A stretch of DNA of 64,000 bases from Endotrypanum monterogeii (Eukaryota; Euglenozoa; Kinetoplastea; Trypanosomatida; Trypanosomatidae): NCBI GenBank assembly GCA_000333855.2, contig CM007315.1:85679-149678 (forward strand). Reading direction: 5' to 3'. A model generated the notes under the pieces. That model saw only the letters and a program-made list of their open reading frames with translations, did no database searches and was not told where the DNA came from. The position numbers and the translations under genes are program-made. Below, piece after piece: positions 1 through 10,515 of the stretch (position 1 is its first letter; every line of letters begins with the position of its first letter).

Positions 1-368
1 AGAGGGTGCGATCACACACGCCTTCCACCGACTGCGAACACATCTCGAGTTAACCCTTCGAGTCTGCTCGACACCCCTCCCTCGCTATCATAACCTCACT
101 CGCTCACCTCAGCCAATCCCTGTTCAGTCTCCCTCGCATTGTACTGCCGGCGAATGATCTCCTGTTTGGTGACAAACACACAAAGGTGCAGAAAAAAACA
201 ATGAAAAAAAAACTGTGCGAGGGGGAAAAAAACGGGTCGGAGCCCAGTCGAGACGACATTCCAGACACATGAGAAATCGAAAAAAAAGCGTAAAGGACGT
301 GCTAGTGTGGTGTGAAGGTGAGGAGGAAAGGAGGGGGGGGCACAACAGCACAACAACAAATGTATCCA

Positions 369-401
<33 letters not shown>

Positions 402-1768
402 GGAATCGTGCCTGTGAGATCACATCAAGTATGCAACCCCTAAACAAGCTGAGTTGACAGAGCGCAGCAGTTTGGCCTCGTATCCTCTTGCACCGCAACC
501 ACCTTCCGTCATATGAGGGGAAAAAAAAAGAAAGACTGTCGGGCGGGTGACCGGGCAGTAGGTGCAGCGGGTGCAGAAAGCAGCACCGAGCACATGTCTT
601 ATAATTCACCGGGTACGGAGTCGACAGACATGCAATACAAAAAAAAGGGAGGAATGAGAGAAGTGAACAATGAAAAATTCTGAAATGGTCACTAGAAAGA
701 AAAAAAAACATGATTTGAAAAAGATAAATATATATAATATATAAATAATATAGATATTTATATAAATATATATATATATATAACTAAGAAAATCAAAATC
801 CCATGAACATTACTAGTGGGGGCACTCATCCTATAGTAGCTTATTCATTGCAATTTAGGGGAGAAGGGAAGAGGGGAAAAAAAGGTCAAAAAAGGGGGGG
901 GGAAAAGGGGGGGAGAAAAGGGGGGAGACATACACACGCAGACAAAAACACAGACACGCAGAGTGTTTGGCAGAAAGAGTATGTCGGGGTGCATTTTTTG
1001 TGTGCGGAGGTGAACGCAACAGATGCAGTGAGGAGACCGCGCTTTAGCCTAGAAATACTCACCGGTGAGGTCTCGAGACATTCCCTTTACGTATCAATCA
1101 ACAAAAGAAAAAAGAGAGAGATGCCTCGTCACAGATAAATTCTGCCCCCTCCCCTCCCAATGCTTATCAAAGTAAAAATACTGCAGCGTGCGCCGATTGT
1201 TCGCCCTCCACCCTCATTTCCTCTTTTCCTGACCACAACACGCAGTCCATTTTTTTTTTTTTTCATTTACACGTAGAAAAAAAATTGAAAAAATGGAGGG
1301 GGCAGCACCGCGTGCTCACGCACTCGAAGCGCCAGGGAGACGGAGCTCCAGCTGTGGCGCAACAGAGAGAGGTAGCAACACATTGCTGTAATGACGTCCA
1401 AAACAGCGCCAACAAAAGCTAATAAATTTTCAAAAGTTAGAAAAAAAAGAGAGAGAAAGAGAAGGCACCCTGTATTGGGGGAAGGGAAGGATGTGCAGTG
1501 ACCTGCGGTGTCCCTTAGGTACTGCTGTTCGCTGGTGAGGCCTCATGCACCAACAGCGAGCATCCATGCGCGCATCTTTTTGGCGGGAAGCGAAGGGAAG
1601 GGGAGGAAGAAGGGAAGTCCTTTCACGCACAAGTGGAGAGGAAAAAAAAACTAAACGAGGGGATGTATATCTCGATGTTCAGATTCTATCCCCTTCGTCC
1701 GTTGAGACGCCCTCCTCGATCCTCCACCCTCCTACAGTCACACACGCAGGTGCGCAGTAGAAACACAC
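1..1768. other. Gene-free spacer downstream of first transporter
   Basis: No credible gene is seen. The stretch holds a (TA)n tract (about 366-401), an AT-rich run (about 725-783), G-rich runs around 890-925 and many + strand polypurine runs. The open frames here are built from low-complexity DNA (Tyr-Ile runs from TA repeats, Phe/Ser/Pro runs from polypyrimidine). In the direction of transcription this is the 3' flank of the transporter that ends at 1769, so it should contain that gene's 3' UTR and the splice signals of the next gene beyond the window. Confidence 0.6.
366..783. repeat. (TA)n microsatellite tracts near window start
   Basis: Perfect TA runs at about 366-401 and an AT-rich imperfect run at about 725-783. 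They encode spurious Tyr-Ile repeats in several frames. Confidence 0.85.
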
Positions 1769-3364
1769 CTACCATGACGAGAGGACTGCACCGTGGATAG
1801 CGGCACTAGTACCCCACACGACGGCAATCACACCAGCCAACAACAGCGCGTAGGTGCCCAGAAAATGACCCCATCCAATACGTTTGATTGAGAAGCCGCC
1901 GGAGTACATCATGAAGAGAGAAGGGAAAATGAAGCCAACGAAGCCGCCGCAGAAGCCACCCAGCAGACCAAAGACAGTGGTGATGCGTGGAATGAAAAGA
2001 CCTGCGACGAGGGCCGCTGCTGCTTGTATGGCACACAAGATGGCATTCTTCCACCACGGCACGCGCACCGCCTCAGTGCCCAAAACGTAGTACACACAGT
2101 CTCGGCACGGGATCAAGTGCAGGGCAAAGCCCACGCAAACCTTGAGCATCATGCCCACGTATGAGACGGCCATGAGGAGATCCTTCATGGGGTTGTACAT
2201 GGCCAGAATAGAGTCCCTCACCTCAGGGCCGAAGTCGAGGTAGCCGAACAAGCCGGTGAGCAAGTAAAGAATCGCACACAGCGACATGCCGATCAGCGCC
2301 GACAAGAATACGCGGTGCACCGAGAACTTGTACATCTCCCGAGAAATCTCCGGCGCATTTACCTGTGCGATGAAAGCAAACATGAGACTGGATAGGCCGT
2401 TGATCGCGGTGTTTCCGGTTTGGAAAATGACAAGATCGTCCCTCATGCCGCGGTGATGCAAAGTTTTGCCGGAGTGAAGAATACACGTGACTGTAAAGAA
2501 GATCACGAAGAGGATGGCCACGGTCGAGACGATGCGCAGTGAGTTGATCTCCTTCAGCAGGCACATCGGCAAAATCACGATGATCCACACCATCGAAGTG
2601 ATGAGGCGGTACCCTGCTTCCGATTTAATGTAGCTGGAGGCGGTTGTGGAATTGCTCAGGAAACCAGTGAGGATGCTCTTGAGGGCAATGATATACGAAA
2701 CATCGCCACCGAAACATAACACCCACATCACAAAGACAACAAAATAGTCCCAACCGCGGCCCATCAGGCGACGCGCTATGATCTCCCAGTTGTGCAACCC
2801 GGTCTTGTGTGACACAATGGCGAGCAGCACAAACGAGTACACCGCCATCGTCACGACAACAGCCAAGTAGATGATTGCCATCCCGATCCCACTCATCTGA
2901 AATGCTGCAGGGAGACCGATAATGCCGCCGCCAATCGTAGAGCTGGCAATGCTGAAGGCCGAGGAGAGGATACCACCATACGGCATGATCACCTGGAGCA
3001 TCCGTAGCACGGGGTTGGTTGTGTGGCGTCGCCGCCACACCCGCTCCTCCCGCTCGCGGCGATCCGCCTCAATGATCTGCTGGGCAATATCCTTTTCGGT
3101 TGGTGGCTGCTTGGATGTATCGGCGATCGGGTCATGCCCGTTGCTCGAAGAATTTGAGTTCAGCGCCATGGCTTTGTTGGCGTGGTCAGCGCCAAGAGTT
3201 ATCTCCTCGATAAAAACCTCTTCGCTGGCGTCATTGGTGAGCATGTGCAGACCGTCCTCGCCATACTCCGGAGGGTCCTCCGGCATGTGCTCTGGTGCCA
3301 CCCCATCGGACGGTCTCCAGCACTGCCGCGCAGTGTCGCTGATATCGTTTCGGTCGGTCGGCAT
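1769..3364 (-). CDS. Amino acid transporter, AAAP family (copy 1, divergent)
   Basis: This is a 531-residue polytopic membrane protein of the amino acid/auxin permease (AAAP, Aa_trans) family, expected to move amino acids across the plasma or an organellar membrane; the substrate cannot be read from sequence. A hydrophilic N-terminus of about 120 residues ends in an Arg/Glu-rich stretch, followed by the family's MPYGG motif (about residue 127) and the first membrane helix with GGGIIGLP. Roughly ten to eleven hydrophobic helices follow. The frame can be extended to a GTG at 3373, but the ATG at 3364 is the first true methionine and lies just downstream of a polypyrimidine tract (minus strand) with an AG. 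It is the most diverged of the four array members: its central loops do not share the near-identical block of the other three, so it probably escaped conversion and may differ in substrate. Confidence 0.93.
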   Translation of the reverse strand: MPTDRNDISDTARQCWRPSDGVAPEHMPEDPPEYGEDGLHMLTNDASEEVFIEEITLGADHANKAMALNSNSSSNGHDPIADTSKQPPTEKDIAQQIIEADRREREERVWRRRHTTNPVLRMLQVIMPYGGILSSAFSIASSTIGGGIIGLPAAFQMSGIGMAIIYLAVVVTMAVYSFVLLAIVSHKTGLHNWEIIARRLMGRGWDYFVVFVMWVLCFGGDVSYIIALKSILTGFLSNSTTASSYIKSEAGYRLITSMVWIIVILPMCLLKEINSLRIVSTVAILFVIFFTVTCILHSGKTLHHRGMRDDLVIFQTGNTAINGLSSLMFAFIAQVNAPEISREMYKFSVHRVFLSALIGMSLCAILYLLTGLFGYLDFGPEVRDSILAMYNPMKDLLMAVSYVGMMLKVCVGFALHLIPCRDCVYYVLGTEAVRVPWWKNAILCAIQAAAALVAGLFIPRITTVFGLLGGFCGGFVGFIFPSLFMMYSGGFSIKRIGWGHFLGTYALLLAGVIAVVWGTSAAIHGAVLSSW

Positions 3365-3384
3365 TTTGTGCACAGAATCGCCAA

Positions 3385-3450
3385 CTGAATGGCGGTTCTT
3401 TGGAGTGGGTGGAGGGAGGAGGGGGGAGGGGGCGGGCGAGAGGCACGTGG
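3385..3450 (-). promoter_or_regulatory. Putative trans-splice acceptor region, transporter copy 1
   Basis: Read on the minus strand, a C/T-rich tract (about 3450-3398) is followed by an AG at 3386-3385, some 20 nt before the ATG at 3364. This arrangement is typical of trypanosomatid spliced-leader addition sites. It is an inference from composition only; an AG closer to the tract (near 3398) is also possible. Confidence 0.4.
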
Positions 3451-6360
3451 AGGCACTGTGTGTGGATGGTCGAGTCCTTCGTGGGTACTATACACACTTC
3501 TGCGGGTCAGTGTTCAACTCGCTCACTTTATCTAGCAAGCGATTTTATGCATACCGGCATAATCGCGATGAGAATTCGTTTGGAATACATTGAGCGATAT
3601 AAGCCGTGTGGGGAAGAAGTCCATACAGGGGCACACGCAGAAAAAAAAAAAGGTGGGACGCGTACCCAAGAGATAAGGCGGGTGGTACCCGAAAAAGAGA
3701 GGGAAAGAATTGTAGAAGATCGAGGAGAAAACGAAAACAGAAATTTGGGGAGTTTAGCAAGCGACAGGTCGGCGGCGACGGGGGCGCTTCAATCACGATA
3801 GAATTTCCGTCGGAAAGAGCTGGTTCGTACCACAGGGAGGTAGTTGGAGAATAGGACTAACACATACACCCTGCGAAAAAAAAAGGGGGGGCCATAGCAA
3901 ACAATACGACTTTAGCCCGGCAGCGCATCGGCAGATGAGTTCGAGCGGCATCCGTGTGGACCAAGCACGCTGTATTTGTTGCCGGACACCGTGCCTTCCA
4001 TTCATTGTTGATGCTTTGGCAAAGTCAGACGAGGGCACTACGTGCAGAGAGAACAGGAATAAAATTTTGATGCAAATCCATTAAATTTCGAAACAGATGT
4101 CTGACCTCCGCCCCGTACGGTGCGACTCACCGCCACCGCTTTTTCGCGTGTGTGTGTGTGGGGGGGGGGGGGACAACACGAGCGCATCACTGCCCCCGTA
4201 CCCCACACAGAACCTTCCCAGGGCAGGAGCAGGTATTGCTTGCTGACGATGACACTTATCGTACCAAGTGAAATAAATACTTCCAACCCCTTATCTATTC
4301 GCCGGAAAAACGTGCTTATCTCGATGCCTCACCCCACACGTCGAAGGACACCGCAGTGTGGAGGTGTTGGGAGGCGCGGGTGAGGCCATTACGAGGGATA
4401 AAGAGGTGGGCCACAAAGAAAAAAGGACAGAAAAAGAGCCAATAAAAAATTATAATAATCAAATCTTTGAAAAAAAATTCGTCTCCATCCCTTACCATAT
4501 TTTTTTTTCTTCGCCTCCGTGCTTGCACCTCTGGGCGGTAGCTGGTGAGCCGAAGTCCCGGATGAGAGACGTCATGGTGGCCTCCCTCCACTCCACCACC
4601 TCCGGTCTCTCCGCCGACAAAGCGTGGCCAAAGGACCGGAGGTGGACGAAGGAGATGGAGGCACACGCACATCGCACGACGCAGTCATCGCCAGTGCGGC
4701 TGGCTACAGCCCTTCGGGCACGAGCTGCCTCGGATCCAGGTGCACACACGCTCGTCGAAGCCCATAAGTGGATGAGGGCAGCGCGACAGGCGCTCCCCAG
4801 GCAGCGAGCAGCAGCGCAAAAAGTAGGACAGTACACAAACGAAAATAAAAAGACGAGAGAACAGAGGAATACGCGCCATACGCAGGCACAGAGGCAAGCG
4901 TTGTGCCTCACTGGGTACATAATGAAAACGGTGCGATTAAGGCTGCCGCAGCTCCGCGGTCACTAAAAGAATGCAGAGTGGGGGGGGGGGGGAGGCGGAG
5001 GCGGAGAAGCCGAGGGCAGGGGTCCAGTGAATGTCAGTTGTACTTGGACACTCACTAGTATGTTCTGGCTGCGGGGTACTTCGCTGTTTCCCTCTGCGTG
5101 TGCCATGCAGCTATCAGTGACATCAACGAACGCGACATGGTTCACAAACGGTGCATTATAGAGGAAAAGACGAGAGAGGGCAACGCAGTCGACGCAACCC
5201 TCACCCAACTTTTTTTTTTCTGACCAACAACCCCGGTGGTACTCCTCACGCTGTCACTCCTTTGCGAGGTAGCGCCGGAAAGCTGCCCCCATCGAACTCC
5301 ATGACCCTGGCCCCTGTTGTGCTGCCCGAGTGCAAGACAGCATAGGCAAAGCACACACAGTGAGGACACGGGAATGGGGATACGTGGTGGAGACGTCGGC
5401 AGCTAAAAACCGAAACGAGTGGACGCGGCAGTGGGGGAGAAAGGGGGGCGGGGAGAGATGAAGGAAAGCACCCCCCCCACCCCCTCCGGCGCCCCCTAGG
5501 GAGAAGCGCGATGCTGCGTTTTCCTCGAGGGACACCCGTAAACTTTCCCCCGAGCTCAGCCGTGCCCTCCCCCTCCCTGCTCTCTATGCGTGAGACGTCC
5601 CGGCAAAGCAAAATGAAATCGAACACCCAAACGTAGGGAGGGGCGGGGGCAACAAGGTCCCGGTGTGTTTGGAGCGCAAATCGGAGGCCGGGCCAACAAC
5701 AAAAAAAAAACCAGAAAACTGAAAAAAGAGCGGCACGAAAAAATTAACATAGAATGGAAAAAAAAAATTAATAAAAATATGCACAACACAGCTAACAGAA
5801 AAAACAGATGGGATATGACGATACGGTTAAGAGCAAAAAAAAAGTGTGTTTTTTTTTTTGCTGTGGAGCGCATTGAGAGAGATATTCTGTATAAATATGT
5901 ACATTTATATATACATATATATATATGTATATATTCTAGAAACTACTATACTACACGAAGTGTGTGTGAACCCACACCCCTCGATACACGGATAAATGCA
6001 AGCGCCCGCTGCACAGGAAGCATCGTCACGCAGCGCGTCATCATGGTAAAAAAAAATGCCAACAATCAGTAACCATTAGCACACAGATTCGCATGCTTGT
6101 GGAAAACAACAAAAAGCATGCATTGGGTTGTGTTTGATCACACAGGACAGGCGGTGTCGCACGAATGCAGTCGCAGCTCACTCGGCAAACGCAATCGAGC
6201 TCTCCACGTACTGCATTTCATCACCACTTGTTGATGTCCGTGTAGCCCCATGTTGGTATTTAGAAATCACCCACACGAGGCTCCACTTCTCAGAGTACTA
6301 GCGCCAACGGCGGCACCACCTGTCCAGTTGTCAAACGACTCGACTCATCGCCCTCGACGC
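3451..6360. other. Gene-free spacer between transporter copies 1 and 2
   Basis: No gene is supported on either strand. Features seen are G-runs (near 4160 and 4980), + strand polyA/polypurine runs, and a (TA)n-like tract at about 5903-5935. Open frames here are short, low in complexity and unlike any family. The stretch should contain the 3' UTR of transporter copy 2 (stop at 6361) and the 5' splice signals of copy 1. Confidence 0.55.
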
Positions 6361-7875
6361 TCAAATTTGGCCGTAGATCGCTGCGGCAGTACCCCACACC
6401 ACACCGACAACACCGACAATCATCAGTAGGTACGTCGACAGGTAGTGGTACCAGCCCACAGACGACAGCGACCAGTCGCCGGCAAACATCACCATGAGGG
6501 ACGGGTAGATGAAGCCGATGAAGCCACCACAGAACCCGCCCACGAGCCCAAAAGCGATTTTGACGTTCGGAATAAAAAGTGCCGTAGTGAGCGACAGAAA
6601 GGATATGACCCCACAGATACACGCGTTCTTCCACCACGCGACCGCGTGCACGTCCGTGTGCAGGTAGTGATAGATGACATCACGAAGCGGGATCATGTGC
6701 AGACCGAAGCCGACGCACAGCTTGAATAGTAGACCCGCATACCCCACTAACATCATGGGGTCCTTCACGGGGTGGTAATGCTTCAGTATAGAGTCAGATA
6801 TCCCAGTACCGAAGTCCAGGTAGCCGAAGAGACCAGCAAAAGAATACAACACAAACGCAACGCCGACGGCAATGACAGCACTGTAGGTCAAACGCAGCGG
6901 TGTGGGCTTGTACATTTCGGCGAAACTTTCATAAGCGTTAAGATGGGACAGAAAAGCGTACATCACCGCAGAGACACCTGCAACCGCGTTGTTGCCGGTG
7001 TTCACCAGCCTGATCTCCGGGCGCGGATCTGCACGGAGACCGTTTTGAATACTGTGCACCACCATGGCGATGACAAAGTACACGACGAACATGATGGCGA
7101 TAGAGGAGAAGTACCGCAGAGAGTTGATTTCCTTCGGCAGGCATAACGGAAGCATGAACACAAGCCACACAACAGTCGTCAGCAGACGCTGGCCCCAGAT
7201 GTTGTGCAGGAACTTGGGTGTGCTCTCGGAGTCTTCGAGATACGCGGTCACGATGTCCTTCACGGATATGGTATACGACACCTCCGCACCAAAGCTCAGA
7301 AACCACATACAAAACGCGAGGAAGTAATCCGCGCCGGGGCCCAGGAGGGTGCGCACGATCTGCTCGTAGTTGCGCAGACCCGTCTTGATGCCGGCCTGGC
7401 CGAGCAGGTAGTAGGAGTATACGCTGAGATAGGCTAAGATTCCCAGCTGAGCGAAGCCCATGACCAGACCAGAGGCATTGAAGGCGTAGGATACCGCGAT
7501 AACCCCGACCCCCATCGAGGAGCTGGCCAGGTTAAGACCCGTGGAGAGCAGGCCGCCGTAGGGCATGATATGATTGAGGTGCTTCTGGAGCAAAGTCCTA
7601 GGGATGCGGCGGCGGGCGACGCGGTCTGCGCGGATCTCGTCCTGGATCTGGATCCAGTGCTGCTGGTCAAACTCCTTCCACTTCTTTCGTTTGGGCGTTT
7701 TGTGAGGGGTCGGGGGCTTCGGTGCCCTTGCCTCCGCCGCCGGAGAGTCAGGGAAAGTGGTGGAAATAGACTCCATCTCATACTCCGATGGAAGAGAGTT
7801 CACCGCACACGAGTCCTCCATCCATGCCAATCTCGGCATACGCCTCTCGAGGGGATTTGCTACATTGTTGTTCAT
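6361..7875 (-). CDS. Amino acid transporter, AAAP family (copy 2)
   Basis: This is a 504-residue AAAP-family permease. The hydrophilic N-terminus (about 100 residues) contains a basic, proline-rich segment and ends at MPYGG (residues 104-108); about ten to eleven membrane helices follow. The ATG at 7875 is a true methionine codon. Residues about 164-250 are almost identical, also at DNA level, to copies 3 and 4, and the last 60 or so residues match copy 3, while the segments between differ; this is a mosaic pattern. Oddity: in the first helix the usual Leu-Pro of the G-x-G-hydrophobic-LP signature is replaced, reading VGVIAVSY where copy 3 has AGIIALPY. A single C-to-T change explains Pro to Ser. 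This could change transport or specificity, or mark weakened constraint. Substrate unknown. Confidence 0.93.
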   Translation of the reverse strand: MNNNVANPLERRMPRLAWMEDSCAVNSLPSEYEMESISTTFPDSPAAEARAPKPPTPHKTPKRKKWKEFDQQHWIQIQDEIRADRVARRRIPRTLLQKHLNHIMPYGGLLSTGLNLASSSMGVGVIAVSYAFNASGLVMGFAQLGILAYLSVYSYYLLGQAGIKTGLRNYEQIVRTLLGPGADYFLAFCMWFLSFGAEVSYTISVKDIVTAYLEDSESTPKFLHNIWGQRLLTTVVWLVFMLPLCLPKEINSLRYFSSIAIMFVVYFVIAMVVHSIQNGLRADPRPEIRLVNTGNNAVAGVSAVMYAFLSHLNAYESFAEMYKPTPLRLTYSAVIAVGVAFVLYSFAGLFGYLDFGTGISDSILKHYHPVKDPMMLVGYAGLLFKLCVGFGLHMIPLRDVIYHYLHTDVHAVAWWKNACICGVISFLSLTTALFIPNVKIAFGLVGGFCGGFIGFIYPSLMVMFAGDWSLSSVGWYHYLSTYLLMIVGVVGVVWGTAAAIYGQI

Positions 7876-9122
7876 CGTGGTGTGCTGGTGCGACGCTTGG
7901 AAGGTCGAAGGGGTCAGCTATGCGCGTGATGCGGTGAAGGTGGCAAGGCAATGAACAATGTAAGAAACTCCAGTAGGGCAGGCGCTACAGCAGCTCGGTC
8001 TGTGTAACCATGCAACCGTTGCGATTGGGAGGAGAGAAGGAGGGAAAGGTATCCACGGGTGATGAGCATCGAAGTGAAAAGCTCTAATGAGGGCATCGGG
8101 GGGGAGAAAAATAAATAAATATATATATATATATATATAAATATATATTTATAGCAACGGAAGAGTGTCGGGAAATGGCACAGAGGGGGATGAGCAGGTT
8201 CCCACCCGATGCATTGGGTCGCGGAGAGGGAGTCAACGCAGAACATCGGTACCTACACGCCAACATACTCCCGCTCACGAGACGTCACGGTAGTTTTTCA
8301 CCCTCTGTGCCACCCCTAAAAGGTGCACACAGACACATAAAGCAGTGGCAACACAGGTACTCCCTACCGCCGAGTTGGCTTTCGTATTTCTGTGCCTTTT
8401 GTGCTAAATGAGTGCAAGCGATTATGGCTGATGTTGATGGACCTTGTATCAAAGACAACCATATAGAGAGCAGCTGGCGTGCGGTCTAGGGGCGGTTAGA
8501 TGAGTCCGCCATCAATGCAAGTGGCGACAGCCTCCTTGCCTTCGCAGATTGTGTAGACTTACCTTTGTGCACATTCCACCTCCGACGTGGCAGTGTTACA
8601 CAACAGAAAAAACGCTCGTCTCTGTAAATCGCGGAAGGCGCACATCAAGAGGAGAAAAAGGGGGGGGGCATTAGGGCTGGTCGAATGAACGAAAAATGTA
8701 GTTTCCCCACGATACAATTGTATTTAATGACCATATACGCCGCAGGGGCGCGATCATCCACCCCTCCTCTTTAGCGGACGGAAGACACGAGGCGGCAATA
8801 GAACGTTTGTGATAGTCATTACACTTTTTATGGCATACGTGCAACAGCTGGAAACAAAAAGAAATGGGAGGGACCATGTGCAAGTGCATCGTCATCGACA
8901 GAAATGAACATTTTTTTATTTATTCTGAGAGAACAACGGAACCGGCACGGCACTGAAGTTCAGCGCCTGCCATTGCGGAAGCTAACTGTGGTCCGCTCCT
9001 TTGCTGGGGGCACTTTCACGGAACTCGCAGAAGATCTGCAAAAGGGCTAGGCCAAAGAAAGAAAGAAAGAGAGAGAGATAGAAAGGAAGAATGTTTACTG
9101 ACGAACAGAGCACCAGTGAACG
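7876..9122. other. 5' flank of transporter copy 2, no gene
   Basis: No gene is recognised. An AT-rich (TA)n tract lies at about 8110-8153. The rest is unremarkable mixed sequence with + strand purine-rich runs, including AAAG/GAGA near 9055-9090. It should hold the trans-splice acceptor and 5' UTR of copy 2. Confidence 0.5.
8110..8153. repeat. (TA)n microsatellite
   Basis: An AT-only tract of about 44 bp in the 5' flank of transporter copy 2. One of about a dozen such tracts; almost every spacer has at least one. Confidence 0.85.
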
Positions 9123-9675
9123 CATCGCGCTCATCGAGATGCACAAGAGGGGGGGGGAGCAGCGCGAGGAGATGCGAGGGCAGGGGAGGGAAAAGGAGGC
9201 GCAGGAGAGACCCCGCTTCCCGGAATGAGGACATTCACACACACACACACGCAGCGTTATACGGGCATACCATCATTTCTTTTTTTTTACAATTTTTGCA
9301 TTCTCACACCACCTGTTTTCCACCATTCATTACGAAAATTTATATTTGTGGGTGTAAGCATACCTGCTTATTTTAGTTTCCCTTTGTGCATGTACAGTTA
9401 TGCCCAAAGTATTCGGGTGGCGGCCGCATATTTAAGAATAAACAACAGCGAGATCGCGCACACGCACACACCAACTTTGGAAAAAAGAAAGCACACGCCA
9501 TAAATAGAATAAAAATCAAAGTGCGAACGGATTTGAGCTGACCGGTAACCAAACGAAAAAGAGGGAAATTTATCACTTTGATTGTTTTTCTTTGTGCATG
9601 AGGTGCTAGAAATATATATGTTTGACCGATTGCAAACACGCACGTCAATATACATATATTTTATTTATTTAAAAA
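9123..9675. repeat. Repeat R1, copy a (ends at scaffold gap)
   Basis: This stretch is nearly identical to 9954-10515. The match begins at the shared CATCGCGCTCATCGAGATGC, runs through a G-run and a (CA)n tract, and ends in an AT-rich tail that stops exactly at the N gap. Differences are few: small length changes in the T-run near 9285 and in the terminal AT repeat, and a few substitutions. The first 125 or so bases also match 15856-15980. Either a true tandem duplication or two overlapping contigs joined without merging. Confidence 0.85.
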
Positions 9676-9685
9676 NNNNNNNNNN
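9676..9685. other. Assembly gap of 10 N
   Basis: Ten undetermined bases, a conventional fixed-size scaffold join. Both sides are repeat sequence: R1 on the left and R2/R1 on the right. Distances and copy number across this point should not be trusted. Confidence 0.98.
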
Positions 9686-10080
9686 GGCACGCACTCTCCG
9701 TCTCCGGGTACCCAATGTCCATACACGCGGGTGCTCCGTGGCTCCTCTATCCTTCGCGCACGTTGCATGTGTCAGGGAGTCAAGCACAACTCGGTGCGCA
9801 TACACAAGAGTACATGTGTAGACACGCCTGCGCTCACACAGTGCCGCGCTGCCCTGTGCCCGTGAAGGCCGCGGTGACAGCGTCATTCGTGAAACCAATC
9901 GCCCAGCCCCCGCCCCCTCCCTTTTGATGTCTCCGTGCGCGTGATTGGAATGCCATCGCGCTCATCGAGATGCACAAGAGGGGGGGGGGAGGCAGCGCGA
10001 GGAGATGCGAGGGCAGGGGAGGGAAAAGGAGGCGCAGGAGAGACCCCGCTTCCCGGAATGGGGACATTCACACACACACA
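9686..10080. repeat. Repeat R2, copy a
   Basis: About 395 bp starting GGCACGCACTCTCCGTCTCC, nearly identical to 15588-15980 with scattered single-base changes and G-run length differences. Its 3' part is also the start of R1 copy b. Both copies lie upstream, in the transcription sense, of a transporter gene (copy 2 and copy 3), so they may be flanks carried along in the tandem duplication that created those genes. No coding potential is convincing. Confidence 0.85.
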
Positions 10081-10515
10081 CACGCAGCGTTATACGGGCA
10101 TACCATCATTTCTTTTTTTTTACAATTTACTTTTGCATTCTCACACCACCTGTTTTCCACCATTCATTACGAAAATTTATATTTGTGGGTGTAAGCATAC
10201 CTGCTTATTTTAGTTTCCCTTTGTGCATGTGCAGTTATGCCCAAAGTATTCGGGTGGCGGCCGCATATTTAAGAATAAACAACAGCGAGATCGCGCACAC
10301 GCACACACCAACTTTGGAAAAAAGAAAGCACACGCCATAAATAGAATAAAAATCAAAGTGCGAACGGATTTGAGCTGACCGGTAACCAAACGAAAAAGAG
10401 GGAAATTTATCACTTTGATTGTTTTTCTTTGTGCATGAGGTGCTAGAAATATATATGTTTGACCGATTGCAAACACGCACGTACATATACATATATTTAT
10501 TTATTTATTTAAAAA
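9954..10515. repeat. Repeat R1, copy b
   Basis: Near-identical counterpart of 9123-9675. Unlike copy a it continues past the AT-rich tail into unique sequence (from about 10516), so this is the complete copy and the other is cut by the gap. Confidence 0.85.

Noticed and set aside
124..711. Minus-strand open frame of 195 codons
   Set aside because: Its Tyr-Ile repeat comes from (TA)n and the rest is Phe/Ser/Leu from polypyrimidine; no family resemblance.
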